Part shown: positions 24,974 through 33,983 of the stretch, in pieces
Layout: every line of letters begins with the position of its first letter
Position numbering within the stretch: the first letter of the stretch is position 1
DNA from: Candidatus Accumulibacter necessarius
GTDB lineage: Bacteria; Pseudomonadota; Gammaproteobacteria; Burkholderiales; Rhodocyclaceae
NCBI GenBank assembly: GCA_017302435.1
Contig: JAFLDL010000015.1
Location: 1-64,000 of the forward strand
Direction: 5' to 3'
Length of the DNA: 64,000 nt
Program-made: the position numbers and the translations under genes
Notes under the pieces: model-generated
Database searches by the model: none
Seen by the model: the letters and a program-made list of their open reading frames with translations, nothing else
Told to the model about the DNA's origin: nothing

Positions 24974-25459
24974 CTACCCCCCTCCAGCCAGGCGGAAGGC
25001 CGGCGGGATGAAGACCAGAACCAGGATCGCCAGGGTTTCGATGATCCCCAAAGTCATCAGGTAGTTGCCAAATCCCTTGCCGGTTTCGGCCATCGCGTCC
25101 GAAGCTGCAGCACCGATGACTCCCTGGTACCAAGCCGACACGCCCATGCCCAGGCCACCAAAAATCCCCGCCCCGAGCATGCCGCCCCAGTTGATCGCCT
25201 GATGAGCAGCAAGTGAGGCATCCAGCGCGGTGTTGATCCAGCCCATGAGAATCATGCCGTAGATCGTTTGCGACATGGGTGCCCCGACAAAAGCGAACAG
25301 CACAAACGGCGCCGCTTTGTCCTGGGCGTAGCATTTCTTCCAGGCTCCAACGGCAGCCGGGCCGGCTGCGCCGACGCCCAGGGAGGACCCGGCCGCAGCC
25401 AGCCCTACCGCCGCCGCTGCCCCGAAACGCCCCAGGCTGACCATCACATCTATATCCAA
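24974..25459 (-). CDS. ntpK: V-type ATP synthase subunit K (rotor ring)
   Basis: A 161-residue protein with four membrane helices formed by a duplicated hairpin. Aligned by eye with Enterococcus hirae NtpK, residues Ser63-Gln64 (in PMSQ), Tyr67 (in IYG), Gln112 (in YQG) and Glu141 (in IIETLAIL) fall at the positions of the sodium ligands Thr64, Gln65, Tyr68, Gln110 and Glu139. The start is TTG at 25459: GGAG sits 6 nt upstream, whereas the nearest ATG (25444) is too far from it. It is the last gene of the V-ATPase operon, 64 bp after subunit I. Confidence 0.92.
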   Translation of the reverse strand: MDIDVMVSLGRFGAAAAVGLAAAGSSLGVGAAGPAAVGAWKKCYAQDKAAPFVLFAFVGAPMSQTIYGMILMGWINTALDASLAAHQAINWGGMLGAGIFGGLGMGVSAWYQGVIGAAASDAMAETGKGFGNYLMTLGIIETLAILVLVFIPPAFRLAGGG

Positions 25460-25523
25460 CTCTTTCTCCTCTCGTTGCGTATGGTAATTGTGCTCTCGAA
25501 TCAGGAAACCGGATCTGCTCTGG

Positions 25524-27284
25524 TCAGACCACAGGCCGCGACTTGTGCTGCCATGGTCGGTAGGAGATGCCACTCCACTGAAGACCGAGATGGCTGGCAA
25601 ATTCAAGTGTATTCAACCGTATACCGTGCACCATCACGCCCATCAGGGCAAGAACGATGTTCACTGTGTGCGCCAGGAAAAGCAACAGCGCGGCCAGCAA
25701 GCCACTAAGCCAGCCATCGAACAGGGGTGCCAGCATGAGGTTGAAGGTCGAGGCGATGGCGAAGCTGGCGGTGCCGACGGCGTAAAGACGGATGTAGGAA
25801 ATCACGTCCACAAAGCTGCCCACGAGGTTCAGCGGCAGCATCACGTGGTTGAACCATTCGTCCTTTAGGCTCTTGCGCGGGGTCATGAACAGCACAATGA
25901 GCACAACGCCGGCGCCGAAAACCCAGGTCATGATCGATGGAAACGGCAGGTTGAGGACGACGGCACGTGCGCTGAAAAACATGAACCAGACCACGCACAG
26001 CCAGCCGATCTGGGCTAGAGCCTGGGGCGTTCGAATCAGATTAACGATGTTCCAGACGTGGGCAATTGACAGGTGGATGGCAGCGATCCAGAAGCAGAGG
26101 TCCTTGATGTGTTCCTCGTCACCCAGCCAGGTCATCTTCAGCGCGGCGAGCGGTGCGGGCAGGTCGGGGATTCCGAAATAGGTACCGGTCAGAACGCCCC
26201 AGACCATCGTGGCGATGCTGGTGATCTTGAGCAAGGTGAACACGTGGGTCGCCACTTGCGGAAACTTCCTCTGTGCCCATAGCGTCAGCCCGAGGAAGAT
26301 CGCGCCGTAGCCGGCATCGCCGACGAGCATCGCGAAAAAGAGGCTGAAGAAAAGCAGAAACCACAGACTGACATCGATTTCCCGGTAGCCGGGCAGAATG
26401 CCGATCAGATCGAACACGGCCTCGATGGGCTTTAGCCACGCCGGATTGCGAATCAGCGTGGGAACCACATCGTCTTCTGCCGGCTCGTCGATGAGCAGTC
26501 CCCATCCGTTCGTTCGCGCGGCCTGGCGAAGGCGGTCGACGTCGTCCGTGGGGCAAAAGCCCTGGAGGTATGCGACGCGCGCCGTTACAGTAACCATGCC
26601 GGCGCGGACCTCGGCCATCTGCAAGGCCTCCGCGGCCTCGGCTCGCAGTCGAGCCACCGCGGCATAGTCGCCGCCGAACTGCGCAACCTGATCGGCGACC
26701 TGGGCTTGTACGGCCTCAAGTTCGGCGACGCGGCTTTCGATATCGGCCAGTGACGTGGTAGGCAGGCGGATTTCCTGCGCGGCAACCTCGGGGTTTTCGC
26801 CGCGCGTGACCAAGGCGAAGAACACCGCCGTCCTGGTGCGAAGCGTCTCCACATACACTGCCTGGTCAGGGATCGCCGGAAAACTTTTGGGGGACGCATG
26901 GAAAAGCCGGATGAAGACGCCGTGCCCGGCCAGCATCGCGACAGCTTGTGGAGAGAAAGAGCCGAAGGGTTGGACGCGTTTCAATTCCTGACGCAAGCGC
27001 TCCAGTTCTTCACTACTTTCCCGACGCTGATGGATCAGCCGCGACAACTCATCGACAACTTCGCCCGGAGATAGCCCGGAAGGGGGCTGCTGTGGCAGCT
27101 TGGGCAGGATCTCACAAGCACGCCGGACGTGTTCGAGATGGCGGCGCGCAGCCTCGATATCCTCGTGCTCGGCCCGCCGGTCAAAGATGAGGTGCATAAC
27201 GCCGAGCTCGCGCAGCGACTGCAAGGCGGAATCCCGACCAGTATCCAGACACAGCACGGTCACCTTTTGCATCGGCGTGATCAT
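25524..27284 (-). CDS. ntpI: V-type ATP synthase subunit I (membrane stator, a-type subunit)
   Basis: A 586-residue protein with a cytoplasmic N-terminal half containing coiled coils (about residues 40-110 and 180-235) and a membrane half with about seven helices starting near residue 320. It carries the ion half-channels and the stator arm. The segments LLFFSLFFAMLVGDAGYGA and IRLYAVG, with the essential arginine of the a-type subunit in the latter region, are typical. It follows subunit D by 44 bp and precedes subunit K. Confidence 0.94.
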   Translation of the reverse strand: MITPMQKVTVLCLDTGRDSALQSLRELGVMHLIFDRRAEHEDIEAARRHLEHVRRACEILPKLPQQPPSGLSPGEVVDELSRLIHQRRESSEELERLRQELKRVQPFGSFSPQAVAMLAGHGVFIRLFHASPKSFPAIPDQAVYVETLRTRTAVFFALVTRGENPEVAAQEIRLPTTSLADIESRVAELEAVQAQVADQVAQFGGDYAAVARLRAEAAEALQMAEVRAGMVTVTARVAYLQGFCPTDDVDRLRQAARTNGWGLLIDEPAEDDVVPTLIRNPAWLKPIEAVFDLIGILPGYREIDVSLWFLLFFSLFFAMLVGDAGYGAIFLGLTLWAQRKFPQVATHVFTLLKITSIATMVWGVLTGTYFGIPDLPAPLAALKMTWLGDEEHIKDLCFWIAAIHLSIAHVWNIVNLIRTPQALAQIGWLCVVWFMFFSARAVVLNLPFPSIMTWVFGAGVVLIVLFMTPRKSLKDEWFNHVMLPLNLVGSFVDVISYIRLYAVGTASFAIASTFNLMLAPLFDGWLSGLLAALLLFLAHTVNIVLALMGVMVHGIRLNTLEFASHLGLQWSGISYRPWQHKSRPVV

Positions 27285-27328
27285 GATAGATTGCCTATCC
27301 CGGTAAGTGGCATCTGAATTCCCTTGCT

Positions 27329-27934
27329 CTAGGTGGCGGATTCTTGTTCGAGGTTCTTTGCTTTGGCCATCTTGGAACGTGCCACGCCGGCGGTCATCTG
27401 GTCGCCGAGAAAAATGCGGATCACCCGAATGTGCTCCCGCGCTTCCGGTATCTTCACCTTTTCAAAGAGATTCACGCGCTGGTTGGTGGTACGCAACTCA
27501 GCGGCGAGCTGGCGCATCTGCTCTTCAAGCACCTGCAGCTCCAGGCGCCGGCGTACTCGCCGCTCCAGCATGTCAACGCCGTCGTCCAGCCACGCTGGCG
27601 TGGCCAACAGATCGGGAACCTGGCGCTCAAAATCGATCCCCTCAAGCAGCGGGATAGCCACACCGGCGATATTTCCCTGTCCAAGGCGTATCTTGCGTAC
27701 GCTTAGCCAGTTCCGCCATTCGACAGGTTCGGCGAACAGGCGCACCCACTTGGCAAGCTCGGCCTGCTCATGCACCTCGGCGTTACGTTCCGCCTCAAGC
27801 TGGCTTTCGAGCTGGCGAACCTCGAGTTGCAGTTGCTGTTTCTTCAATTGCAGCGTCGGCAGGTAGCGCTGGAAACGTTTGAGCGCTTCGCGCTGAGCCT
27901 TCAGTTCGTTCTTGGTGTGTTTGATGTTAGCCAT
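27329..27934 (-). CDS. ntpD: V-type ATP synthase subunit D (central stalk)
   Basis: A 201-residue coiled-coil protein (long helices at about residues 5-60 and 120-175) starting MANIKHTKNELKAQREALKRF, typical of subunit D. It is the rotating shaft that connects the A/B catalytic head with the K ring. AAGG lies about 6 nt before the ATG. It lies 33 bp after subunit B in the same transcript. Confidence 0.93.
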   Translation of the reverse strand: MANIKHTKNELKAQREALKRFQRYLPTLQLKKQQLQLEVRQLESQLEAERNAEVHEQAELAKWVRLFAEPVEWRNWLSVRKIRLGQGNIAGVAIPLLEGIDFERQVPDLLATPAWLDDGVDMLERRVRRRLELQVLEEQMRQLAAELRTTNQRVNLFEKVKIPEAREHIRVIRIFLGDQMTAGVARSKMAKAKNLEQESAT

Positions 27935-27967
27935 GGGTCGCCTTCGCCGTGGTCGCGTCGACTCAGG

Positions 27968-29263
27968 TCAGTGGTTTGGCCAGAACCGGTGAGTGAGTTT
28001 CGACGCGATTCCGGTCTCCGCGGGGTCGAAACTGTCTGCAAGAATCTGCCAGCAAAGGTCCAGTGCCTGTTCCAGCGGGATATTCACCTTGAGGTCCATC
28101 AGCTCGTTCTCGAAGCGTTGGCCGTACTTGAGCAACTTGCTGTCCCAAGGGCTCATGCGGAAGCCCATCGACTGTTTCTCGAGCGTCTCCATATACGAGG
28201 CATAGAGCTGGATCATGGTGTTCATGATCGTGCGGTGGTCTTCGCGCGTCTTGTCATTGACCAGTTGCTTGAGGCGGCTCAGTGAACCGAAAGGCTCGAT
28301 GCGACCATTACGCAGATAGAACTGTCCCTCGGTGATGTAGCCGGTGTTGTCCGGCACCGGGTGGGTCACGTCGTCGCCAGGCATGGTGGTCACGGCGAGG
28401 ATCGTGATCGAGCCGGCGGTGTCGAAGTCGACCGCCTTCTCGTAGCGGGCGGCGAGTTGGGAGTAGAGATCGCCCGGGTAGCCGCGATTCGAAGGGATCT
28501 GCTCCATGGTGATGGCGACCTCCTTCATGGCATCGGCGAAGTTGGTCATGTCGGTCAGCAGAACCAGGACACGCTGATTCTGGAGTGCAAAGCGCTCGGC
28601 TACGGCCAGCGCGATATCCGGCACCAACAGGCATTCCACTACCGGGTCGGAGGCCGTGTGGATAAACAGCACCGATCGTGACAGAGCGCCGTTTTCCTCG
28701 AGCAGGTCGCGGAAGTACAGGTAGTCGTCGTGTTTCAGGCCCATGCCGCCGAGAATGATCACGTCCACTTCTGCTTGCAGCGCGATCCTCGCCAACAGCG
28801 GATTGTACGGTTCCCCCGCGACCGAGAAGATCGGCAGTTTCTGTGACTCGACCAAGGTGTTGAAAACATCGATCATCGGGATGCCGGTGCGCACCATGTG
28901 CCGAGGGATGATCCGCTTGGCGGGATTGACCGACGGTCCACCAATGTCGATGAGGTTTTCGCTTATGCGGGGACCCTTGTCGCGTGCCTGGCCGCTGCCG
29001 TTGAACACCCGGCCGAGCAGCGACTGCGAAAACGGCACCTGCATCGTGTGCCCGAGAAAACGAATCTCGGCGTCGGTGGCAATACCACGCCCGCCAGCGA
29101 ATACCTGCAGGTCCACGCGGCCGCCCTCGAGCCGGATCACCTGCGCGAGTGAAGTGCCCTGCCGTGAGCTGACCTGGGCCAGTTCACGGTAGCCGACGCC
29201 TGTCGCCTGGACGGTGATGACGTTGCCGGCGATCCGCTCTATGCCGTGATAGACCTTATGCAT
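27968..29263 (-). CDS. ntpB: V-type ATP synthase subunit B
   Basis: A 431-residue non-catalytic head subunit. The P-loop is absent, as expected; the sequence shows SGSGQ-type residues near [11 protein letters not shown], the [20 protein letters not shown] segment and the [21 protein letters not shown] region typical of B subunits. Its ATG lies inside the last codons of subunit A (8-bp overlap, 29256-29263), so the two head subunits are translationally coupled in equal amounts. The frame upstream to 29305 is inside the A gene and is rejected. Confidence 0.95.
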   Translation of the reverse strand: MHKVYHGIERIAGNVITVQATGVGYRELAQVSSRQGTSLAQVIRLEGGRVDLQVFAGGRGIATDAEIRFLGHTMQVPFSQSLLGRVFNGSGQARDKGPRISENLIDIGGPSVNPAKRIIPRHMVRTGIPMIDVFNTLVESQKLPIFSVAGEPYNPLLARIALQAEVDVIILGGMGLKHDDYLYFRDLLEENGALSRSVLFIHTASDPVVECLLVPDIALAVAERFALQNQRVLVLLTDMTNFADAMKEVAITMEQIPSNRGYPGDLYSQLAARYEKAVDFDTAGSITILAVTTMPGDDVTHPVPDNTGYITEGQFYLRNGRIEPFGSLSRLKQLVNDKTREDHRTIMNTMIQLYASYMETLEKQSMGFRMSPWDSKLLKYGQRFENELMDLKVNIPLEQALDLCWQILADSFDPAETGIASKLTHRFWPNH

Positions 29264-30989
29264 AGTCCGACACCTCCGCGAGCATCTGCTCAATCTGCTG
29301 TTCAATCTGCCGGAATTCCGTGGACTGCTGCTCCAGCCGGTTCCAGTCCCTGGTCGTCTGTGTCAGGCGCTGGAAGAAACGGCGTGCGCCATCCTTGTCG
29401 TCGAAGCTCATCTTGCATCTGAGCATCCGATGAATGCGGTCGAACACGTAGCGCTGCCGCTCGGCGCTGCTGGCACCATCGACGTCGTGGTAGGCGTCCT
29501 GCTGCAAATAGACCGCGTCGAGGTACTCGCTCTTGAGAAAGACAACAAAATCGTCAATTGAAGTGCCTTCCTCACCGACTACTTTCATCATTTGCTTGAC
29601 ATCGTTGCCAGCGTGCAGCATCTCGCGGGCGAAGCTCACTTGGTCTGCCGAGACTACGCCCGGATACTGACTCCAACTGTCGAGCGGATCAATGGCCGGG
29701 AAACGCCGCTGGTCCGAGCGCTCCCGGGACAGCCCGTGAAAGGCTCCCACGACCTTCAGCGTGCTCTGTGTGACGGGTTCCTCGAAGTTCCCGCCGGCGG
29801 GACTCACCGTCCCGCCGATGGTCACAGAGCCCAAGCTGCCGTCCTTCAGTCGGACGATACCTCCGCGCTCGTAGAAGGCAGCAATTACCGATTCGAGGTA
29901 GGCTGGGAAGGCCTCCTCGCCGGGAATCTCCTCGAGGCGACCGGACATCTCGCGCAGCGCCTGTGCCCAACGTGAAGTGGAATCCGCCAGCAACAGCACA
30001 TTCAGGCCCATCTGGCGGTAATACTCGGCGATCGTCACCGCCGTGTACACTGACGCCTCGCGAGCAGCAACCGGCATGGAACTGGTATTGCAGATGATCA
30101 GGGTACGCTCCATCAGGCTCTTGCCGGTACGAGGGTCGGTCAGTTGGGGAAACTCGCGCAGGGTCTCGACGACCTCGCCCGCCCGCTCACCGCAAGCTGC
30201 GATGATCACGATGTCCACGTCGGCGTAGCGACTTGTAATCTGCTGCAGCACCGTCTTGCCGGCACCAAAGGGCCCGGGGATACAGTAGGTACCGCCTCGT
30301 GCCACCGGATAGAAGGTGTCAACAATGCGTACCTTGGTCACCAGGGGCTCACTCGGTCGCAGCCTCTCGGCATAAGCCCGGATCGGGATCTTTACCGGCC
30401 AGCGTTGCATCAGAGTCACCTGGACCGGTTCGTCGTCCGCGTCACGCAGCGTGGCAATCGGCTCGCCGACAGTATAGTCCCCGGGCCCTACGATCCGCTC
30501 CACGGTCAATGCGCCTTTCAGCTTGAACGGCACCATGATGCGGTGCTGAAAGATGCCCTCGGGTACCGTGCCGAGCGTCTCGCCAGCGGTCACGCGGTCG
30601 CCCGCTACAGCCGTGGGCGTGAACGCCCAACTTCGGTCTCGGGGCAACGCATCGAGATAGACCCCGCGCTGCAGGAAGAAGCCACACTGCTCAGCCAGTT
30701 GCGGGAGCGGGTTCTGGAGACCGTCGAAGATTTGTGTCAGAAGCCCAGGGCCAAGTTCGACCGCCAGCAACTCGCCGGTAAACTCGACCCGGTCGCCTTC
30801 CCGCAGCCCGGTGGTATCCTCGAAAACCTGGAGGTCCGCATAGGTTCCGCGAATGCGGATCACTTCGGACTTGAGCCGACGGCTTCCCGTCACCGCGTAG
30901 GCCACCTCATTCTGGACCACCGCTTTGGTAAACTCGACAGTCAGCAGGTTGCCACTGACGCCGATGATTGTTCCGCTTTTTTCGTTCAT
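29256..30989 (-). CDS. ntpA: V-type ATP synthase subunit A (catalytic)
   Basis: A 577-residue catalytic subunit. The Walker A GPFGAGKT is the V/A-type form, followed by the ERAGEV and the long non-homologous insertion region near residues 110-190 that marks V-type rather than F-type ATPases. The arginine-finger-facing region and the [10 protein letters not shown] and [14 protein letters not shown] motifs are present. It lies 7 bp after the DUF2764 gene and overlaps subunit B by 8 bp. Confidence 0.97.
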   Translation of the reverse strand: MNEKSGTIIGVSGNLLTVEFTKAVVQNEVAYAVTGSRRLKSEVIRIRGTYADLQVFEDTTGLREGDRVEFTGELLAVELGPGLLTQIFDGLQNPLPQLAEQCGFFLQRGVYLDALPRDRSWAFTPTAVAGDRVTAGETLGTVPEGIFQHRIMVPFKLKGALTVERIVGPGDYTVGEPIATLRDADDEPVQVTLMQRWPVKIPIRAYAERLRPSEPLVTKVRIVDTFYPVARGGTYCIPGPFGAGKTVLQQITSRYADVDIVIIAACGERAGEVVETLREFPQLTDPRTGKSLMERTLIICNTSSMPVAAREASVYTAVTIAEYYRQMGLNVLLLADSTSRWAQALREMSGRLEEIPGEEAFPAYLESVIAAFYERGGIVRLKDGSLGSVTIGGTVSPAGGNFEEPVTQSTLKVVGAFHGLSRERSDQRRFPAIDPLDSWSQYPGVVSADQVSFAREMLHAGNDVKQMMKVVGEEGTSIDDFVVFLKSEYLDAVYLQQDAYHDVDGASSAERQRYVFDRIHRMLRCKMSFDDKDGARRFFQRLTQTTRDWNRLEQQSTEFRQIEQQIEQMLAEVSDYA

Positions 30990-30996
30990 GTGTCAC

Positions 30997-31584
30997 TCAT
31001 TTCGCTGGCGCAGGCACGACGCATCCGGACTTCCGGAACGCTCCCAACCCCACAGTGTCCTGCTGTTTCGTCATCGCCTCGGTGAAGTCTTCGACCTTGC
31101 GCTGCCCCGCGGCCTCGGTCAGCCCGGCCCAGCGCTCGGCGATGCGCAGCTTGACCGCAAAAGCCAGGACCGTACCCAGGCCGAAGGGATCGGCCAGCGC
31201 CAGTTCGTCCGCGATACGCCAGCGGCCACGGTCGAGAGCCTGCTCGCGCTCCAGGGGCGTGTGTTGAGCCAGGGCGTCGGTAACCACTTGCGCCAGACCG
31301 ACATCAAATCCCGCGTGATCCCGCTGAAAGGCTTGGGAGTCGACGCCCAGACGTGCCGCTCGAAAGCGCGCCACGGCGTTGCGCAGTTGCGTCTCGCGGG
31401 CGGCCCAGGCCGCCGCAAAGGTGTTTCCCGCTATTGAGCGCCCCTGCATCACAGCCTCCAGAATCGCTAGGTGCTCGGTCTTGAGGACGCCGACGCAGCG
31501 CGACTGGAGTTCACGCGAAGAAAAAGGCGGCTGATCACCGAAGAACAACATCGGCAGGCTCGCGACCAGATAGTGGTAGGACAT
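30997..31584 (-). CDS. DUF2764 family protein, V-ATPase operon-associated
   Basis: A 195-residue soluble protein beginning MSYHYLVASLPMLFFG, typical of DUF2764, a family found between atpE and atpA in chlamydial and spirochaetal V-ATPase operons. Its role is not established; by position it may replace the missing subunit C (the peripheral connector to the ring). GAGG is about 6 nt before the ATG. It is followed 7 bp later by subunit A and preceded by subunit E at 18 bp. Confidence 0.85.
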   Translation of the reverse strand: MSYHYLVASLPMLFFGDQPPFSSRELQSRCVGVLKTEHLAILEAVMQGRSIAGNTFAAAWAARETQLRNAVARFRAARLGVDSQAFQRDHAGFDVGLAQVVTDALAQHTPLEREQALDRGRWRIADELALADPFGLGTVLAFAVKLRIAERWAGLTEAAGQRKVEDFTEAMTKQQDTVGLGAFRKSGCVVPAPAK

Positions 31585-31602
31585 GGTCCGCCTCGCGCTG
31601 CG

Positions 31603-32241
31603 TCAGGTCTTGTCGCCGGTACTCGCCGCACGCGCGGCGCGATGGACAATCTCCGCCAATTGGGGGCGCACGAAACTGGCCAGCGCCTCGGCGATGGCCG
31701 ACTTGGTAAAATCGTGGTAAACGCGATCGTTTTCAAGTGTGACGCGGAAACCCTTGCGCACACCGTGGTCGATATTGATGTCAACTCCACTGACGAGGTG
31801 TCGCCGGTACTGGTCGGCGAAAAAGCTAACGATCTCTGCTTGGTCGCGCTCGCCAATGATGAACTCGATACGGCTTTCCGTGCCATTCTTCGCGGCATAG
31901 GCTTCGGCCATCTTGACCATCATTCGCTTGAGGGTGTCGGGGTCGAGAGCCTGGTCAGTCGAGGCGCTTACGATGTCCTGGATGATGTTCTCGATGGCCT
32001 GCCCGACGCCAATCAGCAGATCTCTCGCCGCCTGCTCAAGCGTACGCGTGCTACGCTCAACATACACTTCGGCGTCCTTCTCGGCTTTTTCCAGCCTTGC
32101 CCTTGCTGCGGCCTCGGCCTCGTTCATGAGGGCGGCAGCGCGATCCTGCGCTTGCGAAACAATCCGCTCGGCTTCTTTCGTTCCGCTTTCGATCGTTTCC
32201 TTGTTGATCTGGTCTATCAAGTGTTGCAGCTCTATAGCCAT
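31603..32241 (-). CDS. ntpE: V-type ATP synthase subunit E (peripheral stalk)
   Basis: A 212-residue protein with a long N-terminal helix (about residues 1-85, rich in Ala, Glu, Lys and Arg) and a small globular C-terminal half, as in the E subunits of peripheral stalks. It is the first gene of the V-ATPase operon. The ATG at 32241 was chosen because AGGA lies 6 nt upstream and the family N-terminus MAIELQHLIDQI begins there; the frame continues to 32319 without a better start. Confidence 0.9.
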   Translation of the reverse strand: MAIELQHLIDQINKETIESGTKEAERIVSQAQDRAAALMNEAEAAARARLEKAEKDAEVYVERSTRTLEQAARDLLIGVGQAIENIIQDIVSASTDQALDPDTLKRMMVKMAEAYAAKNGTESRIEFIIGERDQAEIVSFFADQYRRHLVSGVDINIDHGVRKGFRVTLENDRVYHDFTKSAIAEALASFVRPQLAEIVHRAARAASTGDKT

Positions 32242-32660
32242 AAGATGTCCTACCCACATGTTGATGGCAAATCCGCCCGCATTTGACTCAAGTATGGCCG
32301 ACATCTGCCCAACCGTCAAAGGCCAGCCTCCTGATCCTCGCCTGCCCCCAGGCAGTGATGACTAAAGCCTGCCGCGGAATCAAGGCCAAACCGTGCCGAA
32401 CGATATTGACAACTCGAGTCCTGCGCCAGAGGCGAAAGACGAGATCAAACAACGCGCCGCCAACGGGCAGACTATAGGGTCATTGCAGGCGGTAGTTGTA
32501 CGTGACGGAACTACTCCAGGCGTCAAGACCTTGTGGTAGCATCATCGGCGATTATCAAGGCAGCGAAGCACTTGCCCTCCATGTGATCGGCAGTGCAGAT
32601 CACCATCACTATCGGTAGCGCGTAGGCACGCGCACCAAATTCTCACCGGGAAAGCTCGCC
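32242..32660. other. Divergent intergenic region between the V-ATPase operon and uspA
   Basis: About 420 nt without a supported gene. On the minus strand TATAGT (near 32473-32478) is a possible -10 for the V-ATPase operon, without a clear -35. No FNR-type TTGAT-N4-ATCAA palindrome was found, although uspA genes are often controlled that way. Both promoters must lie here. Confidence 0.5.
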
Positions 32661-33086
32661 ATGCGCAAAGCACTTGTCGCAGTAGACGCCTCAGCCGCCG
32701 CCCACAGAGCCGTGCGACACCTTGTCGCCCTGGCCAGCGTGCACCCGTTGATCGAGGCCGTCCTGCTCAACGTTCAGCCCGAGGTCGATAGCCTGGGCCT
32801 GCGCAGTATCGAACAAAGAGAAGCGGTCGAAGCCGTGGAAGAGAGCCGCGGCGGCGAGATCCTGCAGCAGGACTGTCAGGTACTCAAGGCCGCCGGTGTG
32901 ACTTTTACGCCGATAATCGAAATCGGGCCGGCGGCCGAAACGATCGCCCGCGTTGCCCGTGAAAAAGGATGCGACGGCATCGTCATGGGAACCCGCGGGC
33001 TGGGCGCCGTTTCCAGTATCCTGCTGGGTTCCGTCAGCAGCCACGTGCTTCATCTGAGTGAGCTGCCAGTAACGCTCATCAAGTAG
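32661..33086 (+). CDS. Universal stress protein UspA family, ATP-binding type
   Basis: A 141-residue single Usp domain. The C-terminal motif MGTRGLGAVSSILLGSVS matches the G-2X-G-9X-G(S/T) nucleotide-binding signature, so it is the ATP-binding (MJ0577-like) class. Such proteins are made under starvation, anaerobiosis or energy stress. It is monocistronic, with a strong terminator 4 nt after its stop, and is divergent from the V-ATPase operon. Confidence 0.94.
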   Translation: MRKALVAVDASAAAHRAVRHLVALASVHPLIEAVLLNVQPEVDSLGLRSIEQREAVEAVEESRGGEILQQDCQVLKAAGVTFTPIIEIGPAAETIARVAREKGCDGIVMGTRGLGAVSSILLGSVSSHVLHLSELPVTLIK

Positions 33087-33089
33087 GAC

Positions 33090-33126
33090 AGAGAGAAAAC
33101 GCCCCGTTCCGGGGCGTTTTCTCTCT
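33090..33126. terminator. Strong bidirectional terminator between uspA and the DUF47 gene
   Basis: A perfect 17-bp inverted repeat, AGAGAGAAAACGCCCCG and its complement, with a 3-nt loop TTC. The stem includes a TTTT run on each strand. It starts 4 nt after the uspA stop and lies 116 nt after the stop of the convergent DUF47-Pit-DUF47 operon. Confidence 0.93.
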
Positions 33127-33241
33127 AGCAGTAGCGAACAGCCCAGAAGGCCTTTCCGCGCTACCGAAAGAGCGTGGGCAGCGAACCCCCCTTGGTTGCC
33201 AGCTGTTGAGACAACCAGTGGTCGGGGCGCTTGGCTACATC

Positions 33242-33877
33242 TCAGGCATTCTGCAGCAAAATCTCTTCGAGCGTCTGAGCCGATTTCTTGCTGGCCCGCA
33301 GAACCTTCTCCTGCAGCGCATAGAACTGCCGCATGCGCATCGCCCGCAAGGCTGCCGCGTCATCGCCCTCAGCGTCGAACAAAGCCTTGATCGCCTTGTA
33401 CATCACCGCAACCGACTTCTCTTCGATGCGTTCGATTTCGAGGCACAGATTGACCGTCTCCTGATTGCGCTGCCGTTCCTTCAGCGAGGCAATGGCCCGC
33501 GTCAGTCGACTGCAGGCGTCAACGGTCATCGACGCCAGTTCGTGCGACTCCTTGCTCGCCTCGGTCACATTGTAAATGCTGACCGCCTGTGCGACATCCT
33601 GCACCGCGTTCATCACGCGGTCGATGTCCAGGGTCAGCGCGTAGACCTGGTCACGATTGAGCGGCGTGACGAAGGACTTGTGCAGCATCGTCATCAGGTC
33701 GTTCTTGATCTGGTCCGAGCTGGCCTCGTTCATGTTGATTTCCTCGATCAGCGCCGCCACGTCCTGCTTGCTGACCCCCAGACTGCTGACCAGGCGCAGC
33801 ATGGCATTGGCGCCGGCCAGTACGCGCTCGCTGTGTGCCGCGAGCAACTCAAAAAACTCGGACCTCTTCGGTAACAT
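33242..33877 (-). CDS. DUF47 PhoU-like protein, downstream copy
   Basis: A 211-residue all-helical protein starting MLPKRSEFFELLAAHSERVL. It is a close relative of the 35011 protein, sharing the KRSEFFELLAAHSE start, the FVTPLNRDQV segment (TPINRDQI in the other) and a REFYALQEKVL-like end. DUF47 proteins are predicted accessory regulators of Pit transporters; here one lies on each side of the same pit gene. It is the last gene of the operon before a strong terminator. Confidence 0.9.
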   Translation of the reverse strand: MLPKRSEFFELLAAHSERVLAGANAMLRLVSSLGVSKQDVAALIEEINMNEASSDQIKNDLMTMLHKSFVTPLNRDQVYALTLDIDRVMNAVQDVAQAVSIYNVTEASKESHELASMTVDACSRLTRAIASLKERQRNQETVNLCLEIERIEEKSVAVMYKAIKALFDAEGDDAAALRAMRMRQFYALQEKVLRASKKSAQTLEEILLQNA

Positions 33878-33983
33878 GGGTAACTTCCTTTATTGACTGT
33901 AGTGATGACCATTGACTGATTCTGGTGGCGCGCTTCAACGAACGCCCCCATTGCCGGGGCGTCCGTTCGGCCAGCGCCTCGGC

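Noticed and set aside
24831-25334. 167-residue minus-strand frame overlapping ntpK
   Set aside because: Cys/His/Gly-rich alternative frame of ntpK with no domain.
33939-33968. Imperfect hairpin between pit and the downstream DUF47 gene
   Set aside because: Stem with a bulge and no T run; it could stabilise mRNA but is not supported as a terminator.
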